Assembly: GCA_017893485.1 (NCBI GenBank)
Contig: CM030367.1
Coordinates: 86,000,853-86,064,852, forward strand
Length of the DNA: 64,000 nt
Source of the DNA: Hemerocallis citrina
Taxonomy: Eukaryota > Streptophyta > Magnoliopsida > Asparagales > Asphodelaceae
Direction of reading: 5' to 3'
The position numbers and the translations under genes were made by a program. Each line of letters opens with the position of its first letter. The first letter of the stretch is position 1. Below are positions 21,885-34,590 of the stretch, piece after piece. The notes below the pieces were generated by a model. It was not told where the DNA came from. It did not search any database and saw nothing but the letters and a program-made list of their open reading frames with translations.

Positions 21885-23130
21885 TGATGGAACTGAGATG
21901 AATCCCAGGACTACGGATTGGTGTGCGTATCGATCGTTAAAGATAAACAGATTAAAAATGTGATCTAACCCTATATAGCGGAATCTAGGGTTCACAAATT
22001 ATACCTGCGGTGAGAAGAAGACGACAGCGACCCCAAGATCTTCTGCACGTATTCCTTCCTCGGGTTGGACGTCGTGTGGGCGACGATCTCCCAACCTTTC
22101 TTCTCCTTGGCTGACCTCTTCTTTCTCTCCTTACGTGAATCACGAGTTTTGAGAAAAATCTTATATTTCAGATTGTCAATGACGACCAGAGAATAGAGGA
22201 TATATATAAGGCTACGGCAGGGACCTATGAGGAGAAATTAGGGTTAGGTCTCCTAACGAATCTGGGTATCCCGTGTTCAGCCCGAACACACAACCCAGGC
22301 CCATTAACAATAGCTCGGTCCACTAAGGAGCTATTGCTGCACTACCTTCCTAATCCCAAATTATATTTATGGGCTCCTTTTATTATATGCTCGTTCAACT
22401 CCCCATGTTAAGATATCGAATGTCCGTCGATCAAATTAAGTTACTGACAACTATATTGATCAACATCTTTTATCCTTAAGTAGTACCACTCAACTTTATT
22501 TGTCATGTCGGATGTAATCCACCTGCAGGGTTTACATGACAATCCTTATGAGCTCCTTCAGGGAACATCATCAACCCGACGTATCGGGACATGGATTCCT
22601 TTTACAATCAACAGCCCATCATACATACAATGCTATTACCCAATTCATAGAGGTTGTTGATCCATAATGAATCTCACTCTTTTATGAGTCAAAGTAATGC
22701 ACACTGCATATACATGTCTGTTATTATATCTGGATTAAGAGCATAAGTATCCATAATAACAAAGGTGTTTGTTCTCTTTTGTAGTCAGTACAAAGAGAAC
22801 AACCTCAAGTGGTCCTGTTCAATACACACAAAGTGTACTAGTGTAAACCTATAGTCAAGACAGACTAATACCAGATTACACTACAACCTTTCCAATGGAT
22901 TGTCCAAGTCCGTCTAGGTTGTGAACTATTTATATATTCCATAGGGAACTGATAATATGATCTTCTGTGTGTCACCTCACACCATATTATCAACCTTATA
23001 GAATATCAGACACTTGCATTGATATTATAATAAACACAATATGCAAACATATGCCCATATGATTCTCATTCAAAAAAATAAGGAAATAAAGTTAATACAA
23101 AAGTGATGCTTTCAGTATATAACCCTAACA
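21885..23130 (-). mobile_element. I: Copia-like solo LTR (1246 bp) in E's 5' LTR
   Basis: Begins TGATGGAACTGAG and ends AACCCTAACA, flanked by AGCAC on both sides (21880-21884 and 23131-23135). The counterpart LTR of E at about 31677 is uninterrupted. On the minus strand it begins TGTTAGGGTTATATACTG. It carries TATATATATCC with a leader-like sequence downstream, so it probably lies in minus orientation. No coding region. Confidence 0.85.
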
Positions 23131-23981
23131 AGCACCCCCTTCACTGTCTTCTTCCTCCATTATCAACCGACGCAGCCACACCCCCTGCCTTGATCCTCCA
23201 CCATCAACACACCTTCAACCCCGATCATCTTCAACAGCCGCCGATCACTGCATGTCTCGCAACCGACCTCTTCCCGTCATCTTCTGCATGCTCCTCATCC
23301 CCTACCTCCATCCGTTGTCATAACCACCGAAGCTCTCGCCATTGTCATTGTTGCTGCCTCTACTGTTGATTGCCCACCGTGTTCACGTGTTGCGGTGTAC
23401 ATAGTTGCACGTTAACTGGTTCCGTGGGTTGCACATGCATTGCCATCGTAGGAATAATCGTCATTTATAAGGCAAGTATCTTGTACATTTTATTATTCCA
23501 TGCAAGTATTTTATTTGAGCTCTCGCAATTAGTAGTTATATTTTATTATCGTAATTGAATCTCGTTACCGTCCATGTTCATGAAAAATACTCTTTATAAG
23601 TTTCAATTGATTGAAACATTGTATTATCATGCTTTACAATCTTTCCATGGTTAAATCAGTCGTTACATATTGAATCGAATCAATCTATTTGCCTCTGTGA
23701 TTCGATTCCCATCAAAAGATCATAAATATCGATTTATATGTTACTGTCCTGTTGTTTATTCTAACTTGTAGCTAGATTTTGACCTAGCTACTATTCAAAT
23801 TAATTAGAACTTTGTACATGAATGTCGTAGGTCTGTGAATCTATTTTCCAGAACAATCGACGGATTTGGATTCGGAGTTATAGACACTGAGACATCATGT
23901 TTTTCGTACTGTTGGGTCTGTACTTTCCAGATTGTCACTTATAGTACATCATCATGTTTCGCAATTTAAAATGTCATGTTA

Positions 23982-26900
23982 TGTAACCCCTGTTTTTCAC
24001 TTTATGTATTTTTGACTGTATGTTTCATTTTTAGTATTTTTCTCTCTTGTATTTTTCTGAACCGTATATTGGATTTGATTTCAATATATATTCATTTTAT
24101 TTCATTCTGAGCTCCTTGTGTTTGATTGTTTGTCTCTTTAGATCGTTGTCCATCATTTTGATCATTTCCTCATTTTTGGTCTCGTTATCTTTATTTTATT
24201 GTTTCATGGTGTTGTGGTGGAGTTTTGGTGGTGTTTTTCCTTTCCCATGATTTTTAACTCCTAATAAGATTTTTCAAGAGCCATAGAATTCACTCTAAAT
24301 TGTATTCCTATTAGTATTTGGCCCAATATCTATTACCCATTTGTATACCTATTACTACATGCAAATACCCACAACCCAATAACCCACATTTACACCCTAT
24401 ATATATACCTCCTAATTACAAACCCTAACCCTAACACCACAAACCCTAAACTCTCTCTCTCTCTCCTTCCGGCCTACACACTACCCGAGCCCTCAACCCC
24501 ATCAGCCGGCCTCCATCTACCCAGGCCAACACCCCCCTAGGCCGGCCTTCCACCCATCTCCGGCCATCTCCACTTTCGGCCATCCACACCACACAAGCCC
24601 GACCTTCCTTGCTTGCCGATCTCCACAAAACCACCACCATCATCAAGTTTGCACTTTTTGAACCCCATACTCTCTCTTCGTGGTGTTTTTCAAAGTGGGT
24701 GCTTTCCACTTTGTTCGTTGCATAAGGGATTCGTTCGTGAGAGGATTTTGTTCGTAGTTGCTTGGATTCGTGCTTGGAGCGGATTTTGTTTGTGGTTTTT
24801 GCTTCTAGGATTATTTGCATCGTTCTTCATCTCCAAAATAAGGCAAGTAACTTGTACTCCAATTCATTTGTTTGATACAAGTACCAAAGTTCACCTATAG
24901 TGTAGTTGGGTCTAGAGACAACCTAAGATTGTGTTTTTCTTGATGGATTTTGTCTCTATTATGATATTTTGGTCATAGATGACTTATGACACAAATCTTG
25001 ATATATGATAACCTAGGTTTTGCCCAATTCTTGATTTTTGACATGTATGTGAGTATTTGTGTGAATTTATGTTTGGATTAAGACCCATGTGAAATAATAG
25101 GTGTAGACATGTTAATTACCCTAAATCATAACGTTTAGATGCTTGGTAGGTTGTATTTCAAGTTTGGGTGTGCTTGGATCAATATTCTCGAAGTTATGAT
25201 ATTCCTGATTTGAAGTGTGAAATCTGTAAATTCTGGAGATTCTGTTTTGATTGCTGTTTTCGTCCATGCTACAACCAGTATCTTGATTCCTGTACAAAAT
25301 ATGAAATTTAGATAATTTTGTCTATTTTCAAACCCCTCTATTTTAGCTTGATTTGGATTTCGTATGACTGAGTTATGACTGTTTTAGTACAGAGGTGTCG
25401 ATCTACTCCAGATTCTGTTTTGGGTTAATTTTGTTAACAAACTATTTTCAAGAACTATTCTATACATATTATCTTGATGCAATATTTTGGTCAGTGTTTC
25501 TTTATGATATTAGGGACTACCCAGAATTTTGATGAATTCAATTGATAAGTTTTATGTGGTGTTTCATGCTCATTTCTAAAATCTATACATGTTGTATTTT
25601 GCTTGCTATCCAGTAAAGAACTCTATTTTCACTATGATTCCTTTTACTGTATGAAAATTCTTTGTGAAATGTGAAAGTTATTAAATTCTATATATTTTCA
25701 TATCTGTTTGGCGGAATTGGATTTCGTTTCACTAGTTGCGAGATATCTTAGTTTTCGTACAGCAGTGTTGGGATTTCCAGATTCGCTAAACTATGTTTTC
25801 TTGATACTTTCTTATTTTTGATGACTTAACTATCTTTCCTAGAAAATTCTGAAATTCTATATTTTGATTTTGGACATATAGGGGAATACCCCAGATTTTT
25901 TGTGGATTTATTTATTGTGTTTTCATGCTGTTTTCATGCTCTTGAATTCGTTTTCTTGATTTCTGGCTGAACCTAATTCCTGTGTTCAAATCAGTTTTGA
26001 GCTGTGTTGTTGTGAACTAGTATGTGACTTAATTATGCTCGCTGGATGCGTGTGGATATCAATTTTCCAAATCCTTCGATGGATCTAGATTTGCTTGTTT
26101 GTAACTCTTGGAATCACTGTTTTTCTACAGCATGGTCTTGCTATCCTGAACTTGAGATGCGTTTACTTTATTCGTTTATGAGATATCTTGCACTTGTACA
26201 TGTTTATCTTGCAACTTGCACTTGTCACATGATCATGTCATGTTATTCTTGATAAATTTTGAACATATACTGCTTGTTGGATATTAATAATAAAAGTAAC
26301 CAAGCCGGGGTTTAAGGAACAGATCTAATAATGGATAATTCAGAAATGTGTACTCGGAAGGGGATCCACTGATCCTACGCGATTACTTGACATGATTACT
26401 TGATACTTGCATGCAAGATACGATACTTACCACTTACACTACTTGACACGTGATTACATGATACATGATACTTGGAGCTCGGAGCTCAATTACTTGCTTG
26501 TCCCCGAGTATACTGCCCTTTATGGTCCACTATGAAATCTAAAGCGAAATTGTTTTGTTGTAGCAACCATGTAGTATGGGCTACATGAAGTGTTACCTAG
26601 ATAGTAATTCACTACAAGACTTGATACACGCTACTTGAACATGATACTTGAACATGATACGTGAACATGATACATGCTTGCTTGATACATGACTACATGA
26701 TTATATGAGACTTGTTTGCATGAGACTTGAAACTTGAAACTTGATACATGAACACATGACACTTGACATTTGATGCATGTTTATAAGATACTTGATTACT
26801 TGATACTTGATTTATACCATGTACACTTGACACTTTTACCATGCTATTTGTTTACACTTGACATCATACTTATACCATGTGCTAGTTAGTTTCCCCATGT

Positions 26901-27398
26901 GCTTGTATTCTACATTATAAGTGATCCGTGACTTGCAATTGACGGGTACTTGTGTTTTCTCTTTTCCTCTTTCCTGCATTCGATGAATTGCAAATTATGA
27001 AGAACAGGTTCAAGATGGTATTGGAGGCTTGAAGTATTAGTGCTGCTTGTTTTATTATTATTTCATGTATCGTGCTTGAACAATAATTGTATTCGTAAGA
27101 CTTGGATTATTCTTGTATTTGTGAGACTTGGATTTATTTCTTGTATTTGGGCAATGTGACCCAAGACTTGTGTTTTATTCAGATCATGACTATTTGAGAT
27201 TTAAGTATTTTGTTTCAAGTATTCGTGATGGGATTTTGACTCATTATGTGCATGTGGTTGATAAATCGCTTCCGACTCTGTATATTTCTCGTGCATGTTG
27301 TTAAGATTTCTTGAACAGCTTAAGGATGATGAAAATCATTCGCTGGGCTTTTGTTACGTATCCGTATTCCGTATTCTTTTGAGAAGCGGGGCATGACA
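23982..27398 (+). mobile_element. J: solo LTR of D's family (3417 bp) in E's 5' LTR
   Basis: Starts TGTAACCCCTG and ends AAGCGGGGCATGACA, flanked by TGTTA on both sides (23977-23981 and 27399-27403). The E LTR at about 32510 lacks it. Its start, TATA region (CTATATATATACC, 24396-24408), telo-box-like AAACCCTAA motifs and end match the complement of D's LTR closely, so J and D belong to one family in opposite orientation. Around 26380-26900 it has many short GATACTTGA/ACATGATAC repeats. Confidence 0.88.
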
Positions 27399-28926
27399 TG
27401 TTAATAGGTAAAAAAAGACTTGATATTGACTGGAATATTATTAGACATGATTATGAATCGATTTATAATTTTTGTAAGATTTTTAAATGAATTTAAAGTA
27501 AACTTTTTTGACCATGGTCTGCTGCCTGAACAGTAGATCAGTAAAGAACTGTCTGGTTGACCTAGTTTCTGTTATTAAAATGTATCGTGTGAATATGTGT
27601 TGAAACCGGCAAGCAGTCTAGTTTCTAGAACCTCTGACGGAACCTGATTCTCTTTTCTGTGGCAACAGGAAAGCGAGTTTTTGTACAACAACGTTGTGTT
27701 TTCCAGAATTGCATATTTATGTTTTAAAATATAAACATGTTATTTTCGTATTTAATAATTGAATTGATACAGTGGGTAGATCGAATGACTTTATATCATG
27801 TATTTATTATTGCAACTATTTCACTGATTATACCGACTACCTATATACCGATTACATGTACACGACTGAATTACATTAAAAGAATGACAAGCCGAGGTAA
27901 TAAGGGTACGACTTGGTAGGACTGTACTCGGAAGGGAGCTCGTGGTTTCTCGACCATTACTGAATGATTGAATGACTGAATGACTGAATAACTGAATAAC
28001 CGAATGGCTGAACACTGTATATTGTTCATTGAACATTGATACAGAATACTGAATGACCGAATAACCGAATAACTGAGTTATGTTTTTCTTTCTACATGTT
28101 TTACCGAGTACATGACCTATAGCATTCACCACTAGAATCTAAACGTTAACATGCTTGTATGCACCCGAACCTGTGGTATGGGATGCAGGATTGCGTGCAT
28201 TAGCTAGGACTGATTAAATGAATAGACTTAAGATTAACACTGAGCACCTGCATATTCCTGTTTACTTGTTATATGTCTCATTTACAAGTATATGATTCCT
28301 GTTTACTAGGTCATGATTCCGTTTACATATTACATGTTTCGGTCTACTAGTTCATGATTCTTGCTCTTAAGACAAGTTTCCTGATTCTCGATTTCATGTT
28401 TGTATTCCTCATTACATAATTTGTTTCCTGTAAACGTATGGTTCCCTGTTCCTTGCTATGTTCTTGTTCTTGTTTCCTTTTGCTTGTACTACTTGCAGCC
28501 CGTTACTTGCTCTAATGGGTGTTTCTTTTCCCAACTCGAGATGATGAATTTACAGGAGTTGAAGAAGAACTACCAGAAGGAATCAGTGATCAGGTTTTCT
28601 AAAGAATGGATATGGATTCCACTCTGCTTTTACTTGCTTATGTTTTCGTTCTAAGTTCTATTTGTTTACTGCAAACTTTGTACGCTGGACTTTGTTGACC
28701 CGAAGTTATTTACTTTCCAGATGTTGGTTATGTATGAGACACTTTATAGATTATTCATGTTTATGTGGTATTTTGTTGCATGCGTGGTTATTGTCATTTT
28801 TCATATTGTTAAGTTAAATTGTACTACTTATGGATGATATGAATTGCATACTTATATCATTCGTTGGGCCTCAGTTGCGTGTCCGTATTTCTGTATAATG
28901 GGAAGTGGGGTGTGACAGGTTCTTAG

Positions 28927-28938
28927 TGGTATCAGACC
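28927..28938 (+). promoter_or_regulatory. Primer-binding site of E, tRNA-iMet type (mutated)
   Basis: TGGTATCAGACC lies 9 bases inside the 5' LTR. The canonical initiator-Met complement is TGGTATCAGAGC, so one base near the end has changed. The same spacing and leader are seen in D. Confidence 0.8.
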
Positions 28939-29071
28939 CAGGTTCGGCCCTAACTAGTTTGAGGGTTTTGCCAGGCTTTAACTCAATAATATTTGCACCA
29001 CATTAATCACATAAATATTTAATAACCAACTTATAATCTGGAATACTAACCGGTTTGATTATGTGCAGACT

Positions 29072-30084
29072 ATGGCTAGCGGAGGTTCTTCTTCTTCTCG
29101 ACCAAGGGACGAACAGTCTGAGAATGCAGCTGTTCTCCAAGCACTGCAACAAGTGATGCAACTTCAAGAAGAGCATAATGAGTTGATGAGGGCAACCTTG
29201 GAGGCATTAACCGAACCACCGCTGGACCCGCACCAGGGTTATTGCCGCCGAGACCTGACATTGTGGAGGATTTCATGAGGTTGCACTTGGACAAGTTTAC
29301 GGGCACCGAGACTCCACTAGAAGATTAGCAGTGGCTGATTTGGACTAAGCAGCTGTTACAAGCAGCGCGGATTTCCGATGTTGATCGGGTGGATGTGGTG
29401 AGCATCCAGTGATGGACCTTGCCCAGATCTAGTAGAGGGCAGAGACTGAGAGGTTCGAGAGGCCTATCACTTGGGCCACTTTCACCGAGAGCTTCCTGAT
29501 GAAGTTCTTCCCCTGCATCACAAAAATTGAGATGGAACGACAATTCCTCTCTTTAACGCAGGGGAGTCGGCCTGTTGATGAGTATGCCACGGAGTTCACC
29601 CGGCTTAGTCGCTTTGCAGCGGTCTTTGTGGCAAATGATGAAGATAGGGCCCGGAGGCACTTGATGGGTCTCGATTTTGATATTCAGGATCGTTGCTTGC
29701 CCACCAGCACCGTACATACGCTGCAGTTCTTGATGCAGCTTGAATCCAAGAACAAGCCCATAAGAGGAGGAAAGCAGCTCAACAGACGATGCTACCCACT
29801 ACCGTCCCAAAGCCATCATGAGGACCTATATGGAAGCCGATCCCGATCCCAACGGCCAAGCACTACCCTACCCAAAAAAAACTCCGAAGAAGGACCCGAC
29901 ATGTAACTATTGCAACAAGGTTGGACACCTCCGCAAGGAATACTGGAAAGCCAACCGCCTTTACTTTGCATGCGGAGCAAGCGACCACGTGGTTTGGGAC
30001 TGCCCACAGAGGAGGGGTAGTGAACCTGCAGGAGGATCAGCTCCAGGAGGAGCACGAGGTCAGGCTTACAACTTGATCACTTAA
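29072..30084 (+). pseudogene. gag of chromovirus E (broken)
   Basis: The reading starts MASGGSSSSRPRDEQ, corresponding to MARRGSTSQ in D, and stays open to about 29276. After a frameshift it continues with DFMRLHLDKFTGTETPLE, a stop, and further Gag sequence; the frame from 29499 holds FLSLTQGSRPVDEYATEF, uninterrupted where D has its 76-nt intron-like insert. The end (29818-30084) has two zinc knuckles, each missing one cysteine by Cys-to-Tyr change: CNYCNKVGHLRKEY and YFACGASDHVVWDC. It closes with GQAYNLIT and a stop, matching the Gag end in D. Not functional. Confidence 0.87.
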
Positions 30085-30097
30085 GAAGTGGCTACAG

Positions 30098-30372
30098 GTA
30101 TTCCACAGTAGATTGTTTTTTTTTTCTTGCCTTGTATATTCTTTCTTTGAATTGTTAATCATTTCCTATCTTTGGATGCATCTGCATTCACCAATTCACA
30201 TTCATGCTAGTTTAATTCTTCATACCAGATTCCATTAATCCCGGTAATACCACCACTCGTCTCTCTTTTGCTAATTCTTTGTTCGTTAACCCACAAGTTT
30301 TGCTTGGGAACTATCATATAATCCAAATGAATGAATTTCGAGGACGAAATTCTTTTGTAAGGTGGGTAGGAT
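30098..30372 (+). other. Post-gag remnant of E: possible intron 5' part, then polypurine tract
   Basis: CTACAG|GTATTCC at 30092-30104 aligns with the donor of the 153-nt intron-like sequence in D (GGCAG|GTATAT) and is followed by T-rich sequence as in D. No acceptor or protease follows. The sequence then passes to GAATTTCGAGGACGAAATTC and the purine-rich TAAGGTGGGTAGGAT (30358-30372) that abuts the 3' LTR. The intron reading is inference from the alignment with D. Confidence 0.5.
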
Positions 30373-33300
30373 TGTAACCCACGTTTCCGTCTATACGTGT
30401 TTTCTACGTATATTTTTCTTTCTGTATTTTAATTCCTTATAAATTCTTTTCCGCTCTCAAATTCGTTTTTATTCATCTTCGACTTTCTATTAAAGTAAAT
30501 TCTAAACATCGATTGTATTTGTAGTCATTTTCAAAAGATTATATACTTTAATTGTAGAAATTTTATTCTTTTCTTATTTTAATTATTTATAACCCAGACC
30601 ATGTCAATTGTTATTATTTTATTATTTTAACTAATTTGAACTATTCTATAAAACATTATTTGATTTATTAATTTTGAACTTAAGCCCAATCCTAGTCCAT
30701 TCTATAATTTGTCTAAATTATTTATTTGGCAAACCATATTTAATCCCTAGTCCATATTATTTTATTATCTTATTATTGATTGAAGCCCAACCTTTTATCC
30801 CTTCTATAATTATTTAGTTTATTTTGTGTAGCCCAAACCTAAAGCCCAAGAATATTATTCCAAGTCCACACTTTTTAACCCTAAACAAATCCTATTGGAT
30901 CCTAACCCAAACCCATATTTTAAAACCCACTACCCAAACCCAACCGATCCCCTCATCTCTCATAATTGCACCCATTTCCCCCTAATTACTGCCCACTATC
31001 TCTTTCAATAACCTCATAATCAATACCCATTATAATATATTATATTATTATAAAATACCCCCGTATGCTCTCTCTCCCCACTCTTTCTCTCTCCCCGACT
31101 CTCTCTCTTCTCTCTCTCTCTTCTCCTTCTCCCTCATTTCCAAAACGGAGCACACCCACCTTCACACCAAGCTCCTGCACCCTCATCGTCGCCTCCCATC
31201 CGAGCTCCCTCTCGCGACCACTTTCAAGCCACGACCCCGCAACACACATCGACGCCCTGTCTCCACCGAAGAAGCCAGCACCACCGCTCGTCATCCACCC
31301 CTCGCCTCACCCTCTTCGACTTCGCCTGAACCCATCACCCTCATCATCACCTCCTCGCTCCCGCCATCACCAGCAACCATCGAAACCCTCCATCCTCACC
31401 TCGCGCCCTGTTCCACCACATGTCTCCCCTCTTCTCTGTCATCTCCCTGCCTCCCCTTGAGCCACCAATCATCCGTTGCCTCTGTCATTGCCATCGACCT
31501 AACTCCTCGACTGCCCACCTCCTTCTTCATCTTCTTCCTCGCGACTCATCTTGCGATCCCATCATCTCGCAACCCCGCACCCCGATCACCTTGCTCCCTC
31601 TCCACCTCTACTGCCTGCAAATCCACCTGAGCTCACCTCCTTCACTTCGCTAACCCCCCACCGTAAGCACCCCCTTCACTGTCTTCTAACTCCATTAGAA
31701 ACCGACGCAGCTACGCCCCCTACCTTGCTTCTCCACCGTCAACACACCCTCATCCCCGATCATCTTCAACAGCCGCCGATCACTGCACGCCTCGCAGCCG
31801 ACCTCCACCCATCATCTTTTGCATGCTCCTCATCCCCTACCTCCATCCGTTGCCGCAACCACCGACCCTCTCGCCATTGTCGTTGCTGCTGCCTCTACTG
31901 TTGATTGCCCGCCGTATGCACGTGTTGCGTGTTGTGGCGTACGTAGTTGCATGTGTCTTGGTTCCGTGGGTTGCACGTGCATTGTCACCTAGGAATAATC
32001 GTCATCTATAAGGCTAGTATCTTGTACATTTTATTGTTTCGTACAAGTATTTTATTTGACTTCCCGCAATTAGTAGTTATAATTGATTATCGTAATTGAA
32101 CCTCGTTACCGTCCATGTTCATGAAAAATGCTCTTTATAAGTTTCAATTGATTGAACCATCGTATTATGATGCTGTACAATCTTTCCATAGTTAAACCAG
32201 TCGTTATATATTGGATCGATTCAATCTATTTACCTCTGTGCTTCGATGCGCATCAAAAGATCATAAATATTGATTTGTATGTTCCTGCCCTGTTGTTTGT
32301 TCTAACTTGTAGCTAGATTTTGACCTAGCTACCGTTCAAATTAATTAGAACTTTGTACATAAATGTCGTAGCTCTGTGAATCTAGTTTCCAGAACTTTCG
32401 ATGGATTTGGATTCCGAGTTACAGACACTAAGATATCATGTTTTTCGTACTGTTGGGTCTGCACTTTTCAGATTGTCACTTATAGTACATCATCATGTTT
32501 CAAAATTTAAAATGTCATGTTAATAGGTGAACAAAGACTTGATATTGACCGGAATATTACTAGATATGATTATGAATTGATTTATAATTTTTGTAAGATT
32601 TTTAGATGAATTTAAAGTAAACTTTTTTAACCTTGGTCTGCTGCCTAAACAGTAGATCAGTAAAGAATTGCCTGGTTGACCTAGTTTTTGTTATTAAAAT
32701 ATATTGTGTGAATATGTGTTGGAACTGGCAAGGAAATTAGTTTCTAGAACCCCTGACAGAACCTGATTTGCTTTTTTGAAGTAACAGGAAAGCGAGTTTT
32801 TGTACAGCAACGTTGTGTTGTCCAGAATTGCATATTTATGTTTTCAAATATAAACATGTTATTTTCGTATTTAATAATTGAATTGATACAGTGGATAGAT
32901 CGAATGACTTTATATCATGTATTTATTATTGCAACTGTTTCACTGATTATACCGACTGCCTGCGATTACATGTACACGACTGAATCACATTGAAAGAATG
33001 ACAAGCCGGGGTAATAAGGGTACAACTTAGTAGTGGATAATATATGGGACTATACTCGAAAGGGAGCTCGTGGTTTCCCTACCATTACTGAATGACTGAA
33101 TGACTGAATGACTGAATGACTGAATGACTGAATGACTGAATAACTGAATGGCTAAACACAGTATATTGTTCATTGAACATTGATATAGAATACTGAATGA
33201 CCGAATAACCGAATAACTGGATCATGTTTTTTTGTCTACATGTTTTACCGAGTACATGACCTGTAGCATTCACCACTAGAGTCTAAACGTTAACATGCTT

Positions 33301-34062
33301 GTATGCACCTGAACCTGTTGTATGGGACGCAGGATTGCGTGCATTAGCTAGGACTGATTAAATGAATAGACTTAAGATTAATACTGAGCACCTGCATATT
33401 CATGTTTACATGTTACATGTCCTATTTACAAGTATATGATTCATGTTTACTAGCTCATGATTCCGTTTACATATTACATGTTTCGGTCTACTAGTTCATG
33501 ATTCTTGCTCTTAAGACAAGTTACCTGAATCTCGATTTCATGTTTGTATTCCTCGTTACATGATTTGTTTCCTGTATACATATGGTTCCCTGTTCCTTGC
33601 TATGTTCCTGTTCCTGTTTCTTTTTGCTTGTACTACTTGCGGCCCGTTACTTGCTCTAGCGGATGTTTCTCTTCCCAACTCGAGATGCTAAATTTACAGG
33701 AGTGGAAGAAGAATTACCAGAATGAATCAGAGATCATGTGTTCTGAAGAATGGAGATGGATTTCATGCTGCTTTTACTTGCTTATGTTTTCGTTCTCAAT
33801 TCTATTTGTTTACTGCAAACTTTGTACTCCGAGCTTTGTTGACCCGAAATTATTTACTTTCCAGCTGCTGGTTATGTATGAGACCCTTCATGGATTATTC
33901 ATGTTTATGTGATATTTTATTGCATGTGTGGTTATTGTCATCTTTCATATTGTTGAGCTAAATTGTACAATTTATGGATAATATGAGTTGGTATACTTAT
34001 ATCATTCGCTGGGCCTCAGTTGCGTGCCCGTGTTTCCGTATAATGAAAAGCGGGGCATGACA
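30373..34062 (+). repeat. 3' LTR of E (3690 bp)
   Basis: Starts TGTAACCCACGTTTCC and ends GCGGGGCATGACA, uninterrupted. A CT-rich region (31060-31660) mirrors the one in the 5' LTR. The ORFs at 31065-31904 are shadows of this low-complexity sequence and are shifted relative to those in the other LTR. Confidence 0.9.
33087..33150 (+). repeat. 8-bp microsatellite ACTGAATG in E's 3' LTR
   Basis: About eight head-to-tail copies of ACTGAATG, the last diverged. The matching site in the 5' LTR (27957-28010) has about seven less regular copies. The repeat encodes the repetitive VIQSFSHS-type ORFs on the minus strand, which are not genes. Confidence 0.85.
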
Positions 34063-34590
34063 GGATCGAAATTGGGATTTAAACTCATAAGATGAATTTA
34101 ATTTAGGGTCCAAGTTAGAATTGGACTCCTGACATTGGTTGGACCTTTAATTAGATTAAATGGGCTGACTAAAGTTCAAATGCCTACACACAAATCTGAC
34201 CCAGGTCAGATTGTGAGCCCAACAGCCTCATTACTCTCTTAGGGTTGATTTTTTGCACCTATATATATGATATGTAACTGTGGAAAGATACATGTGAAAA
34301 ACTCTAGCAGTCACAGAACGTGAGAGAAAGAGATCGTGAGGAACATCCCCTTCCCACAGCTAGAGCACTGTGGTCTGAGGGAGAGCCATTTTTTTCGTTC
34401 GTGTGGATACCGTAGAGGCACCGCAATATTGCAGTGCTGTGATTGGCATACCGCGGAGATAGCAGATCCATCTTTAAGGTATAACTCTTAAACACGATTT
34501 ATGTTTTCGCATGGATCCACAGCTAAGTTTTGATAATTTTGTAATTTTTTCGCCGTGTATTTAATCAGTGATTGTCATCGAAACCGAACA

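Larger units (their letters stand above)
20598..28917 (+). repeat. 5' LTR of E, interrupted by solo LTRs I and J
   Basis: Starts TGTAACCCACGTTACC and ends GTGGGGTGTGACA. It aligns with 30373-34062 once 21885-23130 and 23982-27398 are removed, leaving about 3.65 kb. It contains a pyrimidine-rich CT tract (21290-21900) and 8-bp ACTGAATG repeats at about 27957-28010. Proline/serine-rich ORFs here come from the CT-rich tract and are not considered genes. Confidence 0.85.
20598..34062 (+). mobile_element. E: gag-only Tekay-type chromovirus in F
   Basis: Flanked by GGATC on both sides (20593-20597 and 34063-34067). The LTRs are 20598-28917, inflated by two insertions, and 30373-34062. The internal region (28918-30372) is only 1455 bp: primer site, a decayed gag, a short T-rich tail and a polypurine tract. 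Protease, RT and integrase are absent although the 3' junction (GAATTTCGAGGACGAAATTC before the polypurine tract) is intact. This implies a clean internal deletion or replication as a short non-autonomous form. LTR starts differ by about 5% by eye. Confidence 0.88.
19612..34590 (+). mobile_element. F: Copia-like solo LTR in A, split by chromovirus E
   Basis: Begins TGTTAGTGTATGCCCTAGAG and ends TCGAAACCGAACA. Flanks are CTTAT (19607-19611) and CTTAA (34591-34595), four of five bases alike. Without E and its 5-bp duplication it is about 1.5 kb and has no coding region. A TATATATATGA box near 34258 precedes a leader-like sequence in plus orientation. The LTR start resembles LTRs of large plant Copia elements of the SIRE type; lineage assignment is inference. 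Confidence 0.75.

Noticed and set aside
21442..21901. Overlapping Pro/Ser-rich ORFs on both strands, with counterparts at 31065-31904
   Set aside because: They arise from a CT-rich stretch in E's LTRs; the frames are shifted between the two LTRs and show no conserved protein.
24420..24455. Possible interstitial telomeric repeat (CCCTAA units)
   Set aside because: Only two adjacent units and a separate third; better explained as telo-box promoter motifs in the LTR.
27821..28132. ORF with repetitive VIQSFSHS-like sequence (also 33085-33276)
   Set aside because: It is the translation of the 8-bp ACTGAATG microsatellite in the E LTR.
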